A stretch of DNA of 29,165 nucleotides from Thoreauomyces humboldtii (GCA_027596035.1 JADGJA010000226.1:1-29165); one strand, 5' to 3'. Counted from the stretch's first letter, positions 1-9,647 are shown. Translations and numbers: made by a program. The notes: generated by a model not told the origin, from the letters alone.

Positions 1-11
1 CTCCCCCACAG

Positions 12-288
12 TCTAGATCCCGTGATCCTCCACACGGTCCTCGATCGTCAACTGACGTCCATCATCTTCGCCCACAAGTCACCGGTGGTTCTCACGGGAG
101 ACGACAACGGGTCCGTCAACGTGTACAAGCTCAAGAAGCTCAACGGAGGAGGGGCCGGTGTCGCTTCCGCGGCGACCGAAGGCGCGGTCGTGCCGGGGAG
201 CGAGGCGGATGCGGAAGCCCAAGCCAACGTGCTCAAGGAGGTGATCATGGCCAAGAGGGGAGGGGGTGGACAGAACGGGAGGGAGTGA
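12..288 (+). CDS. Dynein intermediate chain-like WD-repeat protein, last exon (5' partial)
   Basis: A pyrimidine-rich acceptor (CCCCCACAG) ends at 11, and an open frame follows to TGA at 286-288. The start of the gene lies outside the window. The first roughly 45 residues look like the last WD40 blade of an axonemal dynein intermediate chain: LDPVILHTVLDRQLTSIIF, then SPVVLTGDDNGSVNVYKLKK. The 'P-V-x-L-x-GDD-x-G-x-V-x-x-Y' pattern is typical of DNAI-family C-termini. A Gly/Ala-rich linker and a short helix (ANVLKEVIMAKR) follow, then a Gly-rich end. Intermediate chains scaffold cargo or regulatory subunits on flagellar dynein arms. The kinesin-9 gene nearby supports a flagellated organism. 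With only about 90 residues visible, another WD40 protein is possible, and which DNAI subtype this is (outer arm or inner arm I1) cannot be decided. Confidence 0.5.
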
Positions 289-480
289 GATGTCGCGGAC
301 TGTGTGGGTGAGTCCTTTTTTTTGTACATATGATATCAGAAAGTCATTTTTTTTTGGGAAGAAGGTTTTGCTAGGAGCTCTACGAAATGCTACTCGCTAC
401 AAACCAGCTGACTGGGATTACATGCTATATGGTTGGAAAGCTCGCCCTGAGCAATCCCATGCGTTGCAGATTGGTCAGCT

Positions 481-2213
481 TTATTTCTTGAAGGCATAAC
501 CAAGGTCCTGTGAAATCGAGAAGAGTTTCAGACGCAGGATCGACGAGGGTCAACTCCAGATGCTAAAGTCTAAACCCACCTTGAGTGCTCCCTGGATAGC
601 AGCAAGGGTCTTGTCGAGATGGTGGTTGTCAGCATCGTTTGTTGCGCTGACATTCATCTGCGGAAGACGATACGCAGGGTGAGGAATTGGGGAAATCACT
701 GGTTCGCGTTGCAGATGATATCGGTAAAACTTACGTGGCCGATACGGAAGTACCTGGGTCCGTGTTCAGGGTGCAATCCACCGGCGATCACGATTCCGGC
801 CGCTCCGACCTTCTGGAGGAACTCGGGTCCGTTGATGCCCTCTGGGTAGTAGACTGCGCTGAGCGTGTTGGCGGCGACGTTGCGGTTGACGGGGACCTAC
901 AGCGAACCGAAAGAGCCATTAGCTACTCCGATCGTAGAGAGGATGGCAGGATCGGAGGTTGGAGTGCAAGCTCCGTACCAGCTTGAGGCCCCAGCTCTCG
1001 ACGGCGTCCTTGACCTTCTTGGACGCCTCACGGTGCTTGGCATAACGTGAGTCCATGCCCTGGTCCGCAAGCTGCTGCAAGCTCGTCTGCAGGGCCAGAA
1101 CGCCTTGCACGGCAGGGGTGGCAAAATACGATGGCTTCCTCGCCTCGTAGGCCTTCATGATGGGGAGCCACTTCTTGAAGGATCCAAAGTAGATGGAGGG
1201 AGCGGCCTTGCGGTTGGCGGCGACCTCCAGCGCGCGCTTGCTGACGACCATGACGGCGAGACCGGGGGGCGTACCGAGAGCCTTCTGACTGGCGGTCATG
1301 ACAACGTCGATGCCCCAAGCCTCCTGACGGATCTCCTCTGCTCCGACCGAGCATACGCCGTCCACGGCGATGAGAGTGTCGGGAGACTTTGCCTTGACGA
1401 GCTTGGCGATGGCTTCGATGTCGACCAGCACCGACGTGGAGGTGTCGACGTGGGTGAGGGTGATCATCTTGTACTCCTTCTCCGAAAGAGCAGTTTCGAT
1501 CTGCTCGACGGTCGGACGGTCCCCGAAGGCGGCCCGGACGTGCGTGACGTTGGCTCCGTACACTCCCAAGCTGCAACCAGTTCCGTAAGCTTCGTGAGTC
1601 GAGATCTTCGTCTCCATGATCGAGCAAGGCTTCCAACGCACCATTCTCCGAACCAGTCTCCGAATACACCGGTGTTGACCACGAGCACGTTCTCCCCTGG
1701 CTCCACCAGGTTCGCAGCGGTCATGTCCCAAGTGAGTGTTCCGGACCCAGCTACGATGAAGGGTTGACCAGTCTGCGGCGATGACATCAAACGTCCACGA
1801 TGAGTTGTCGAATCCAAAGCACTTTAAGATCGATGCAAGCCCGTTCATACCGGCGCCTGGAAGACGGTTCGTGCAAGCTCGATGGCGCTGCCAAACTTTT
1901 CGATGAAGACGGGCGAGACGTGCGAAGTGGCGGGAGTGGACATGGCGTTGAGGACATCGTTGTCGAACTCGACCGGACCTGCGAGAGGCTTCAAGATCAG
2001 TGATCCCGTCGCATCTTGGGGGTACTCCACGTCGCTTGGTCGTGGGTGGGGGGTATTGACCTTACCGGGAATCATGCAGAGCTTGTGAGGGGCGGCCATT
2101 GTAGCGGGCGAAAAGGAGAAGAACCGGGAAGAGGAGATGAGAGTGAGACGCAGATGATGGATGCTTGGTCCTTGGTTGGTATGCCTGAGAATAGACGTTC
2201 CTAGTCTCAACAT
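481..2213 (-). CDS. AGXT: Alanine-glyoxylate aminotransferase (class V, PLP-dependent)
   Basis: Six exons by my reading: 2213-1851, 1772-1642, 1570-979, 896-735, 657-580 and 507-481, with the frame kept throughout. The product is 450 aa from the ATG at 2213, or 412 aa from the in-frame ATG at 2099. It transfers the amino group of alanine (or serine) to glyoxylate, giving glycine. Family signatures, numbered from the 2099 start: substrate-side motif GPVEFDNDVLNAMSTPATSHVS near the N-terminus; AGSGTLTWD phosphate-binding region; IAVDGVCSVGAEEI; and the PLP lysine in MTASQKALGTPPG (about K223). The C-terminal domain has AGIVIAGGLHPEHG and YFRIGHM. The 38 residues between the two ATGs (MLRLGTSILRHTNQ...) contain Arg/His/Ser and no Asp/Glu, like a mitochondrial presequence. 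No PTS1 tripeptide is seen at the end (...YAFKK). If the last intron were retained, a stop at 552-550 would give a different tail. Divergent from CHZ1, with about 290 bp between them. Confidence 0.9.
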
Positions 2214-2499
2214 GTGCTTGCGAGAATGTGGATGCCGGACGATCTCGGGGGGGAACGCCTCTGTATACCAGTCAGTCATTGAGCCGAGTGTGCACTTTCG
2301 ATAGCACGCAGCGAGGAGGTTAGGGGTAGGTAGGTACAAGCTCTCGTACGGTCACTCAACCGCAACAATAGAGCCGACGATCTTCAAACCCTCAACCACC
2401 TTCATCTCGGAAGCCGTGGAAACCGCTGCCATACTTCATTGCCCCGTTCGCATCCTCAAGCTCCGCCTCGAGTAACACCGGAAACTACTTACGCCATAA

Positions 2500-3163
2500 A
2501 TGTCCGACGATCGCAAAGCCAAGATGGAGGCTCTGGCTGCGAAGCGAAAGGCGGAACCCGAGAAGGGTTCCGACAAAGATGAAAGGTATTCCCAAGCATC
2601 CCGATAGGACCCTGGACAAAGTCGAATCTCGTCAATCCTCGTCGGCCTCTTGTATAACCTGAACTCCTCACTTGCCATCAGTCCTCCACCCGCGAAACCA
2701 AAGTCACGAGGCACCGCAACACCAAAGAAGCGCGCTCCCCCGCCACCACCCTCCCACGATGAAGAATCCGAGGAGGAAGAGGACGACGAGGAGGACGACG
2801 ACAGCGGTGACGAGGAGGTGGTCAGCGCGTCCAAGCGGAAAGCGAGTTCGACCCGCACCAGCACCAGCAGCAGCAAGCGGAAGGGGGAGTCGTCGGTGAA
2901 GAAGCAGAAGACGAAGGGAAGCGATGATGATGACAGCGATGCAGGCGGAAACGAGGACGATGACCTTGGTATGTTCCCAACAAAGAAACCGTCCCATGGT
3001 CTGATGACACGGAAAACACAGCAACTCATTTCTGTTTTTTCGATCAGGCGAGGACGTGGACTTCCTCGACACGAGCAACATCATTTCGAGCGGTCGTCGT
3101 TCCACTCGCGGAAAGAGGATCGACTACAAGCAGTTCGGTCCCGATGGAGACGATGACGAGTAG
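2500..3163 (+). CDS. CHZ1: CHZ1-like histone H2A.Z chaperone
   Basis: Three exons, 2500-2585, 2682-2968 and 3048-3163, encode 162 aa. In yeast, Chz1 carries H2A.Z-H2B dimers in the nucleus and hands them to SWR1 for exchange into nucleosomes. The protein opens with a short Lys/Glu helix (MSDDRKAKMEALAAKRKAEP). A Pro-rich stretch follows, then a long acidic run of Glu/Asp (about residues 45-65) and a Ser/Lys-rich segment with nuclear-localisation-like clusters. A second acidic patch (GSDDDDSDAGGNEDDD) comes before the diagnostic C-terminal CHZ motif: DTSNIISSGRRSTRGKRIDY, about residues 132-151. The protein ends in a short acidic tail. The size and the order acidic-basic-CHZ fit the fungal family. 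Intron donors are GTATTC and GTATGT, and the second acceptor follows a T-run (TTTTTTCGATCAG). The acidic runs are weak evidence alone; the CHZ motif carries the call. Confidence 0.85.
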
Positions 3164-3645
3164 CTCTTGCGCGCGTCCGCCCCGCAGCCTCTTTTTCCCG
3201 TCCTCCGTTTTTTGGGCTTGTCCTCTGATGGTTTTTTGTTTTGTTATCTTCAACGAAAGCGGATATGCACCGAGGAACGCTTTGGCGACATGAAGAATGG
3301 CACAAGTCGAAGTGACGATGTTGTCAGCGTGAAGATTTCCCTTCCTCAATGCAATCGTCTTCCATACGCCCCGGGCACACTCTCTTTCTCAATGTTATCC
3401 ATTCCGTCACCGACGTTTGTTATCGACTGATGACGGTCAATTACTTCCGACAGGGCAGTTGGATCATTGTTTTTTAAAATTCTAATCTATCTAATCCTCA
3501 CATGCAAGGCGGCCTCATCGGCGAGGTGTGGATACCTCAAGCCAGCAGCGACCACCCTAGCTTGCATGGCCGATGCACAGAGGTCGGGAAGGATTTCCCG
3601 AAGCCAGTGGAGGGGCGAAAGGGAGTTGAACGGGGCAGGGTCACA

Positions 3646-3675
3646 TGGGGACACTGTCCGTGGGGACACTGTCCG
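3646..3675. repeat. Two tandem copies of a 15-bp unit
   Basis: TGGGGACACTGTCCG occurs twice in direct tandem without mismatch. It lies in the 3164-3816 interval between the convergent 3' ends of CHZ1 and the small ORF at 3817. Each unit contains a short inverted element (GGACACTGTCC). I see no gene in the rest of this interval; the open frames there are short and lack codon or motif support. Confidence 0.8.
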
Positions 3676-3816
3676 TTTGTGGCTGCCGTCGATGTGGGCA
3701 GCGGCTCAGACCCGCTCACGCTTTCGGAGAGCGCGAAACGAGGTACCGTAAACGTCCTTTGTCGTGGACGAGCTGAGGAGGGATCGGTGACACTTTGCGT
3801 TGCCTTGTAATTCCTT

Positions 3817-3975
3817 TCATCGCATCTCGCTGTAAAGCTGGAATCCGAGGGCGAGTCCTCCAGCCAGGAACCCGGCTCGGATGGGTCCGAGAGTGATGCG
3901 GTTGGCAGGTGACGTTGCGGATCGGATGCCTTGAGCAAGGAGACGACGGGGGAGTGCGACGGTGCGGGCGAGCAT
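3817..3975 (-). CDS. Small mitochondrial-like single-span protein, 52 aa
   Basis: An intronless frame runs from ATG at 3975 to TGA at 3819-3817. Residues 1-30 (MLARTVALPRRLLAQGIRSA...) have four Arg and no acidic residue, and can form an amphipathic helix like a mitochondrial targeting signal. Residues about 31-48 (GPIRAGFLAGGLALGFQLYS) are Gly/Ala/Leu-rich and could be one membrane span, followed by a charged end (EMR). This resembles small accessory subunits of the respiratory chain or ATP synthase, but I cannot match it to a named one. The upstream strand contains a T/C-rich tract (4110-4140 region) that could belong to a promoter or 5' UTR. It may also be the last exon of a longer gene, because the frame stays open upstream of this ATG. 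Confidence 0.4.
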   Translation of the reverse strand: MLARTVALPRRLLAQGIRSATSPANRITLGPIRAGFLAGGLALGFQLYSEMR

Positions 3976-4200
3976 GGGTGTGTACGAGGGGGCGGGATGC
4001 GAGTGTGGGAGTCGTCGGAAGTACGGGCTTATTTCTGAGATGTTCCCGGACAACCGCTCGCCATTTTGTACCCAGCCGTCCCTGCCTTCATCCCTTCCAT
4101 CTCGTTCGGTCTGAAGAAGAAGAAGAAGAAAAAGAAAAGAGGGAGATCTGGGGGTCTTGGGCAGGCTGCTGCTAACCCGCGGTCTAATCTGATTTCGATA

Positions 4201-4262
4201 GAGGTGCCATCGATGAGGTTTGGGACCCGTCCTCTCGCTCTCTGAGGTGCCATCGACGAGGT
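4201..4262. repeat. Pair of 19-bp imperfect direct repeats
   Basis: GAGGTGCCATCGATGAGGT at 4201-4219 recurs at 4244-4262 with one change (CGATG to CGACG). The copies start 43 bp apart. They lie upstream of the small ORF ending at 3817 and could be promoter elements or a simple duplication. Nothing coding overlaps them. Confidence 0.6.
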
Positions 4263-4519
4263 GACTGGGATATCTCGTCCACACTTGGACAAGACAGTGG
4301 CGTCTGACGGGTTTCTGGTGTGAACCCCACTGGTTCGCTGATGGACTCGTGCAGCTGGGATGGAGATTCCTACAAGGGTTGCAGGAGCAGGAATCGGTTG
4401 GTCGGTTGCCTCAAAAAATTGCTCGACAGGGCCCCACCTTGAGGAAAATCAAAACTGAACGTAAACAAAAATGTAGATGGTCGATGCTGATGCCTCCCTG
4501 ACTGTTATTACATGCTGCT

Positions 4520-4592
4520 CGATCCTACCAGGACTCGAACCTGGAATCTTGTGCTTCGTAGGCACACGCCTTAGCCATTGGGCCATAGGACC
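4520..4592 (-). tRNA. tRNA-Arg (anticodon ACG)
   Basis: A 73-nt cloverleaf is read on the minus strand without an intron. The acceptor arm is GGTCCTA/TAGGATC (7 pairs, one G-T), with discriminator G. The D arm GCC-CAATGGCTAA-GGC contains the A box (TGGCCCAATGG). The anticodon stem TGTGC/GCACA closes the 7-nt loop CTACGAA, with ACG at positions 34-36. The T arm CCAGG-TTCGAGT-CCTGG contains the B box. ACG (read as ICG after editing) decodes CGU/CGC/CGA arginine codons. CCA is not encoded, as expected for a eukaryote. Confidence 0.95.
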
Positions 4593-4736
4593 GGAATAAA
4601 GAAGACATATCATGCCGCGAGGCAGCATTGCCTATATACAATTGCAAAATACTTCCGGGTGCTCAGCGGTTTGCCCGCGAACATCCACATGTGCTTTCTA
4701 TCGATAACGTTTTTGTTTCGTATCTGACGTGTAGGT

Positions 4737-4768
4737 GTGAGTATTAGCCACTGGGCCATAGCACTCTG
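4737..4768 (-). pseudogene. tRNA-Arg 5'-half relic (D-arm/A-box duplicate)
   Basis: The plus-strand stretch 4744-4761 (ttagccactgggccatag) matches 17 of 18 bases of the D-arm region of the tRNA-Arg at 4571-4588, in the same orientation. On the minus strand it reads GCTATGGCCCAGTGGCTAA, a good Pol III A box. No anticodon arm, T arm or B box can be built downstream, so it is probably a partial duplication rather than a working tRNA. Confidence 0.5.
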
Positions 4769-4902
4769 GTAGTGCATGTTGTTAACACGCTCGAACCGAT
4801 TCTACGTGATCGATCCAAAATGAACTATCCAGACGGTCTGAGGCTGTACAAGCGAACCCGGTCATTGAAGTAGTATATACCCATGAAGATCCTGGGACCA
4901 AG

Positions 4903-5055
4903 CAAACGTACCGATAGTGGCGTACAGATCCCGTCTTATCAACGATCTCGTCGTCAAGTTCGCAGCAGCGGTTCAGCGCCTTCGCCCGACGGTGAGTATC
5001 CGACAGCTATCAGCTGGGCGAGATACATGTTACCGAAATCAACCGAGAGCGTCGA

Positions 5056-5094
<39 letters not shown>

Positions 5095-5192
5095 GTCGTC
5101 CTTTGTTCACTTGCTTCTTGCCCTTTCCTGGGTCGATCGTGGAGTGCGCCTCTTCCAATATCGCTGACCTTCTCCTGGACTTCGGGGTTTGA
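4903..5192 (+). other. Orphan exon-like segment, possible gene fragment
   Basis: Between the tRNA and the kinesin 3' end there is a short coding-like stretch. The frame at 4910-4992 reads PIVAYRSRLINDLVVKFAAAVQRLRPT and ends exactly at a strong donor (GTGAGTATCC). After a (GA)n tract, 5144-5191 reads CASSNIADLLLDFGV and a stop. The two could be joined exons, but the 3' splice site would be poor (gtggag). I do not recognise the family, and no convincing upstream start is visible. It may be a gene relic or chance. Confidence 0.2.
5058..5092. repeat. (GA)n microsatellite
   Basis: An uninterrupted run of about 17 GA units, within the interval between tRNA-Arg and the kinesin gene. Confidence 0.95.
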
Positions 5193-5378
5193 GATGGACC
5201 GACGTCCAACAAAGGATAATCATATCAAAGAAAGAGAAAGGAAAAACAGAAAACGGTGAAGATCGGGTTCATATACAAAGCGACCGGAGAGAGAGGAACG
5301 TTTGCGTAGCAGAGGAACGGGACAAAAAGCCCACCCTAATCTCTCATTGCTTTCTTCTCAAACCATCGTTGACCCTTC

Positions 5379-8300
5379 TCACGACCGACCCAACCTCGTC
5401 AACATGTCCTCCCTGATCCGATAGAACCTGTCCACGTCATCCTGCACCTTGTCGGTCCTCGTCCTCGTCTTGCCGTCTGCTCCCGATCCCAGATTCGACT
5501 GGGACCGGGATTGTGACTGTCGAAGACTCGGTGACGTTGACGTCGCCATCGACGAGCGTCGGTCGTCGCCCCCGCCGCCGTACGATCCATCGTCGATGAT
5601 GGATGATGAGCGGTGGCTTGTCGAGTGGTAGGATGGAGATGGGGAGGAGGACGTGGGAGAGAGGGAGGACTGCGCGTGTGAACTGGTGGTTGGGTATGCA
5701 TGGGGAGAAGAGTACGGGTTGGAGTAGGGAATGGGATTGGCGATGGGATTGATTCTTGAGGACGAAGATGATGAGCGATGCATGGATCTTGAAGGGTCTG
5801 GTTGTGAGGAGTGCGGGGAGGAGTGGTATCGATCTTGTTGTTGCCGATGGGAGTACGGTTGTGGGTATGGGTATGCGTCGTGAGTGGGGTTTGGATTTGG
5901 ATCTGTTGAATGTCGGTCTTTTTGAGGTCTGCGATCGGTCGCAGGGTCGTGATTCAAAGAAGAAAGGGAACGAGGTCGGTCGACGGTTGATAATGGTGGT
6001 GGTAATGGCGGTGGTGGTGTTGGAGAGTAAACAACGTCAGCGCTGGCAGTGGGAGTAGGTGTGAATCCGCTGGAGATGTGTGCGGGATAGACGTACTTTG
6101 GAAGACTCTGCGCAGAGATCAGGTAGGAGGGTCAAGAAAGGAATCATTGCCTGGCGTTTGGGTCGTGCAAGTCCCTTACCGGTACGTCCCTCGATCTTGA
6201 GAAAGAGGTACGAGACGACCCGGACATCCCTCCGACGTCCTCATACAATCCAGCACGATCATTGCTGCTTCCATATGAGCTCGGATCCAAGGACGGGTTT
6301 GGCCGTTGCTGTTGCTGTCTGATTCCGACTCCTCCCTGTCGACCAACGGAACCTTGATCGCTCAACTCCAACTCACTGTCGTACCTCGACGATGGATTCG
6401 GGTGAGTCGTCAAGTTGTCCCTATCTCTCGATGTCGCCAGATTCACGTTGAGAAAGGAGGAAGCGGCCGAGATGGAACGCGAGTCGGGTTCGTCGTCATC
6501 ATTGCCGTTCCGACTCCCGTTGCGGTCACGATGGTGATGGACCGGTAGGGAACGGGACTGGGAGGCAGAAGCTGACGCAGCGACTTCGGCGTCTACCTCC
6601 TCCTGTGCTGATGTTGGAAGGTACACGTTTGTGTACCAGTGCTCGAAATCTCTGGTAAGTCGATGACGCGCTTGTTCTAGGAGGTGTTGGAGGTGTTCGA
6701 TCTCGATTCGTAGATCTTTGAGTTGTTGATACGATGCTTTGTATCTGTTTGTCAACGTTTTTCGATCAGTATACAAAGCGAATGCGGGAGGGAAATGCGC
6801 TCCCTGGCGACAGGTTCGAAAGTGTGATTGAGATTGGGATTCTAACCTTGCCGAAGTATCCGCGACTTTTGCCCTCAACTGCACCAGCTGAGCATCAGCT
6901 TCAGGACCAGCTCCATTTAACTGCGCGATCGTGCCCTTCAGGAGATCTGTTGTGTTCCGACATTCAGCAACATACTTCCGGACAAGTAATTCAGACGAGA
7001 ACGAGAAACGACAACGCAACCGAACTCACTCATATCCGTCCTCAACTGATGAGCCTTCTCGCCCAAAGCCTTCGCGTCCCCGTACTTTCCCTTCAACAGC
7101 GTCTTCTGCCCCTCGATCCACGATCCGGATGGATACCCTGATTTGAAGATCTCGAACGCTTTGGCTTTCTCGCTCGTCAGCTGAGGCACACTGGCGGCTA
7201 GTCTCGCGGTCGAGCCACCGAATCCTGGCGCGGGTGCTCCGGTAGTGGTGGTGCTGGTGGTGGGAAGGGATGAAAGGGACACTGATTTGGTATTTGCAGC
7301 GGCGGTTGCAGAGGGACCGGATAGAGACGGCATGGATACTGCTGATCGGATCTCGGGTGGTAATGCTTTTAGAGGACGCTAATGGAGAAATTAGAAACAA
7401 GGGTCAACTGGAAATTATGGAAAGAGAGAGAGAGAGAGACGACCAGCTGGTTGGACAATTCTTCAATCTACCTTGTCCACTTCCTCGCCAGATCGAAGCT
7501 TGTTTACCATTTCGACGAGGATGTCTAAAAAGTTGAATTTGTTCGTAAGCATGAAGATGGTACTCATTCAGCGCAAGTCAAGTGGAAGATTGTCTCACTG
7601 ATCTCATTGTCACGATGCGCGATGAGTCGTCGCAGTCGTTCCAATTCGGATCCGTTCTCGTCGCTGTCCATAGCTGCTGGTCCATCCTCTGCAGCTGGCA
7701 ATGCAGAGGCGGTCTTTAGAACCGTGCCAGGAACGCTGTGATTCGAGACTGATGATGCGGTCTGTTTCGTCATCACCTGTTTTGGAAAGAAAGCAGATCA
7801 GTCTTCATGCCTTTGCGATCACAAGCAAATCAGCCACCCCATGGAACACATCTCAACTACCTTCAACAATCGAAACGCCTCACCGATCTTCCTTGCGTCC
7901 GCGAACAAGAGCGCCGCGTCCTTCCCTCCATCCCTCAGATAATCCATGACGGCATCCTTGACCCTCTCCTTTTCGTACTCCGGCAACTCCTCCCCAGCAT
8001 CGTCACCCGTCTCCCCTCGAGCGATGGCAAGCTCGACCTTCAGACGAGCCACCTCGCGCTTCAGTCTCGCAATCTGGAGACGAGGATCGAGTTCCTCGTT
8101 CAGTTGGGCGTTGTTGGAGACGAGGGCTACGCGTTGGGCGAATCGACAGGTCGATATGGATTCCTGTTTCATGGGAAATCAGACGTGGATGGGGACCATC
8201 CTTTCTCTTCTGTCTTACGTCGATAAGAACATCCTCGACGGCCACGGTGGCCACCATGGTGGTCCGACAGTTTCCACCCAGCGAGTCCCTCAGCACGCTC

Positions 8301-9647
8301 GTCATCATCGAGTTTCGATACGGTACGTGGGTACGTTTCCCCGAAGCCTTCTCGTGAAGGGCGATGATGACCTGTTCGAGGTAGTGTAACGACAGGTTGA
8401 TGTATTTGGCTTCCTTCAGAAGCGTGCCGTTGATCCCCGTTCTTCCCACTCGCTCGGATCTAGAGATGTGCCCCTTCGTCAGTACGCGGAAACATTGTTG
8501 AGCTGGAGAGGGGGGGGGGAGCGGAGGGTTTTCTTCTACCCTGCCAGATCGACGAGATGCAATTTGCTCTTCCGTATGGTGTCCTCTCCCTCCTTGCGTC
8601 CCGTGATGTTGACGATGAAAAGACAGTGACTTCGCGAGGAAGCGGGGTTGGAGGGTGTCTCTGCGATCATGCGGTTGGTGTCACCTATGAAGAGGAGGTT
8701 CAAGGCTTCCTCTTCGTCCTTTGCCGTGATGCATGATAGATTTCGAAGGTGGATGTTGCCTCCATCGTCCTCCTGAAGGGAGACCTTTCTTTACCGAATA
8801 AGAACAAAGTGAGACATGAGCTGAAGGACGAAGGAAAAGAGGTGTAAGAAAACTCACGGAAGATCCTCGAGCTTCTTTGCCTCCCTGGTGCTATCGAGAA
8901 GGTCGTACGCGACCTCGTTGTAGATCTCGAGGTAGGAGACGCTGACCTCGTAGCGAACGTCGTGATCCTTCTGCATCTGAGCGAAGACGAACTGGAGAGT
9001 TCGAGGGATGATGCCTCGATCACCGTATCGTTCGGCTCCTCCCGTGATGGTAAAGGTCTTTCCCGAACCCGTCTGTCCGTACGCGAAGATGGTACCGTTG
9101 TATCCGTCCATGACACTGAGGGAAGTTCGAAAAAGTCATCGATGTTACCTTTCGCTATCATCATGAATCTTTCTCCCCGCTGTTTTCCTCACCTCAAGAC
9201 GACGGGCTTCGCGACGACGTCGAACACCTCCTCCTGACCCACGTCCCTGTCAAAGACCCTGTCGAAACGAAAGTCGTAGGATTCCCTCTGGTTGTTGATC
9301 ATGCCTGCCGCCTGATCCTTTGGGACATGAAAGCCGATGCGAGGCTTGCTACCGTCCTGATCCTGTGAAGCAGGGTTGCACCAGTATCTGTTCGGATCGA
9401 TGGGAAGCTTGCTGTTGGCCCTGGCTGGTCGTACGCGGGCGTAGATCTGGATAGTGGCTGGGGCGTTGTTGTTGTTGTTGTTGTTGGTAAGTCGGGAGGA
9501 TTGTTGCTCTGATGCGGGTGGTGGAGGTGCGGGCGTGGCGGAAGTAGAGGCAGCGGCCGAGACATTGTCGGGCTGTGACGAAGGTAATGGTGAAGGAGAA
9601 TGGACCGAGGAACCTGCTGCAGCGGGTGGCAGTGGTAACGTCTCCAT
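5379..9647 (-). CDS. KIF6: Kinesin-9 family motor (KIF6-like, axonemal)
   Basis: Eleven exons encode 1159 aa: 9647-9193, 9115-8858, 8788-8540, 8459-8219, 8163-7861, 7776-7599, 7524-7472, 7378-7030, 6946-6847, 6744-6180 and 6107-5379. An N-terminal Pro/Ser/Asn-rich tail (about 75 aa, with an Asn run from a GTT repeat) precedes the motor. The motor shows [10 protein letters not shown]-loop GQTGSGKT (165-172), switch I NPASSRSH (285-292) and switch II DLAGSE (318-323). Kinesin-9 signatures are strong: [57 protein letters not shown] and [17 protein letters not shown]. After the motor come KIF6-type helices ([47 protein letters not shown]). A long Ser/Pro/Tyr/Asp low-complexity region is followed by the short conserved end [15 protein letters not shown]. 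Kinesin-9 motors walk on axonemal microtubules and are essentially restricted to ciliated organisms. An in-frame GTG two codons upstream of the chosen ATG was ignored. Confidence 0.93.
7423..7439. repeat. Short (AG)n tract inside a kinesin intron
   Basis: Eight AG units lie inside the intron between kinesin exons 7 and 8 (7471-7379). On the coding strand this is a CT tract upstream of the acceptor and may serve as part of the polypyrimidine region. Confidence 0.8.

Noticed and set aside
1028..1767. Overlapping long frames on both strands (213 and 220 codons) within the aminotransferase
   Set aside because: Shadow frames of a GC-rich exon; Arg/Gly/His-biased and without motifs.
919..1848. Long minus-strand frame reading straight through as one 309-aa protein
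   Set aside because: It is only exon 3 of the aminotransferase, extended on one side into the next exon's region and two introns in the wrong frame; splicing gives the proper family sequence.
5058..5092. (GA)n tract as a CRISPR, telomere or transposon terminal feature
   Set aside because: Plain dinucleotide microsatellite with no spacers, terminal repeats or target-site duplication.
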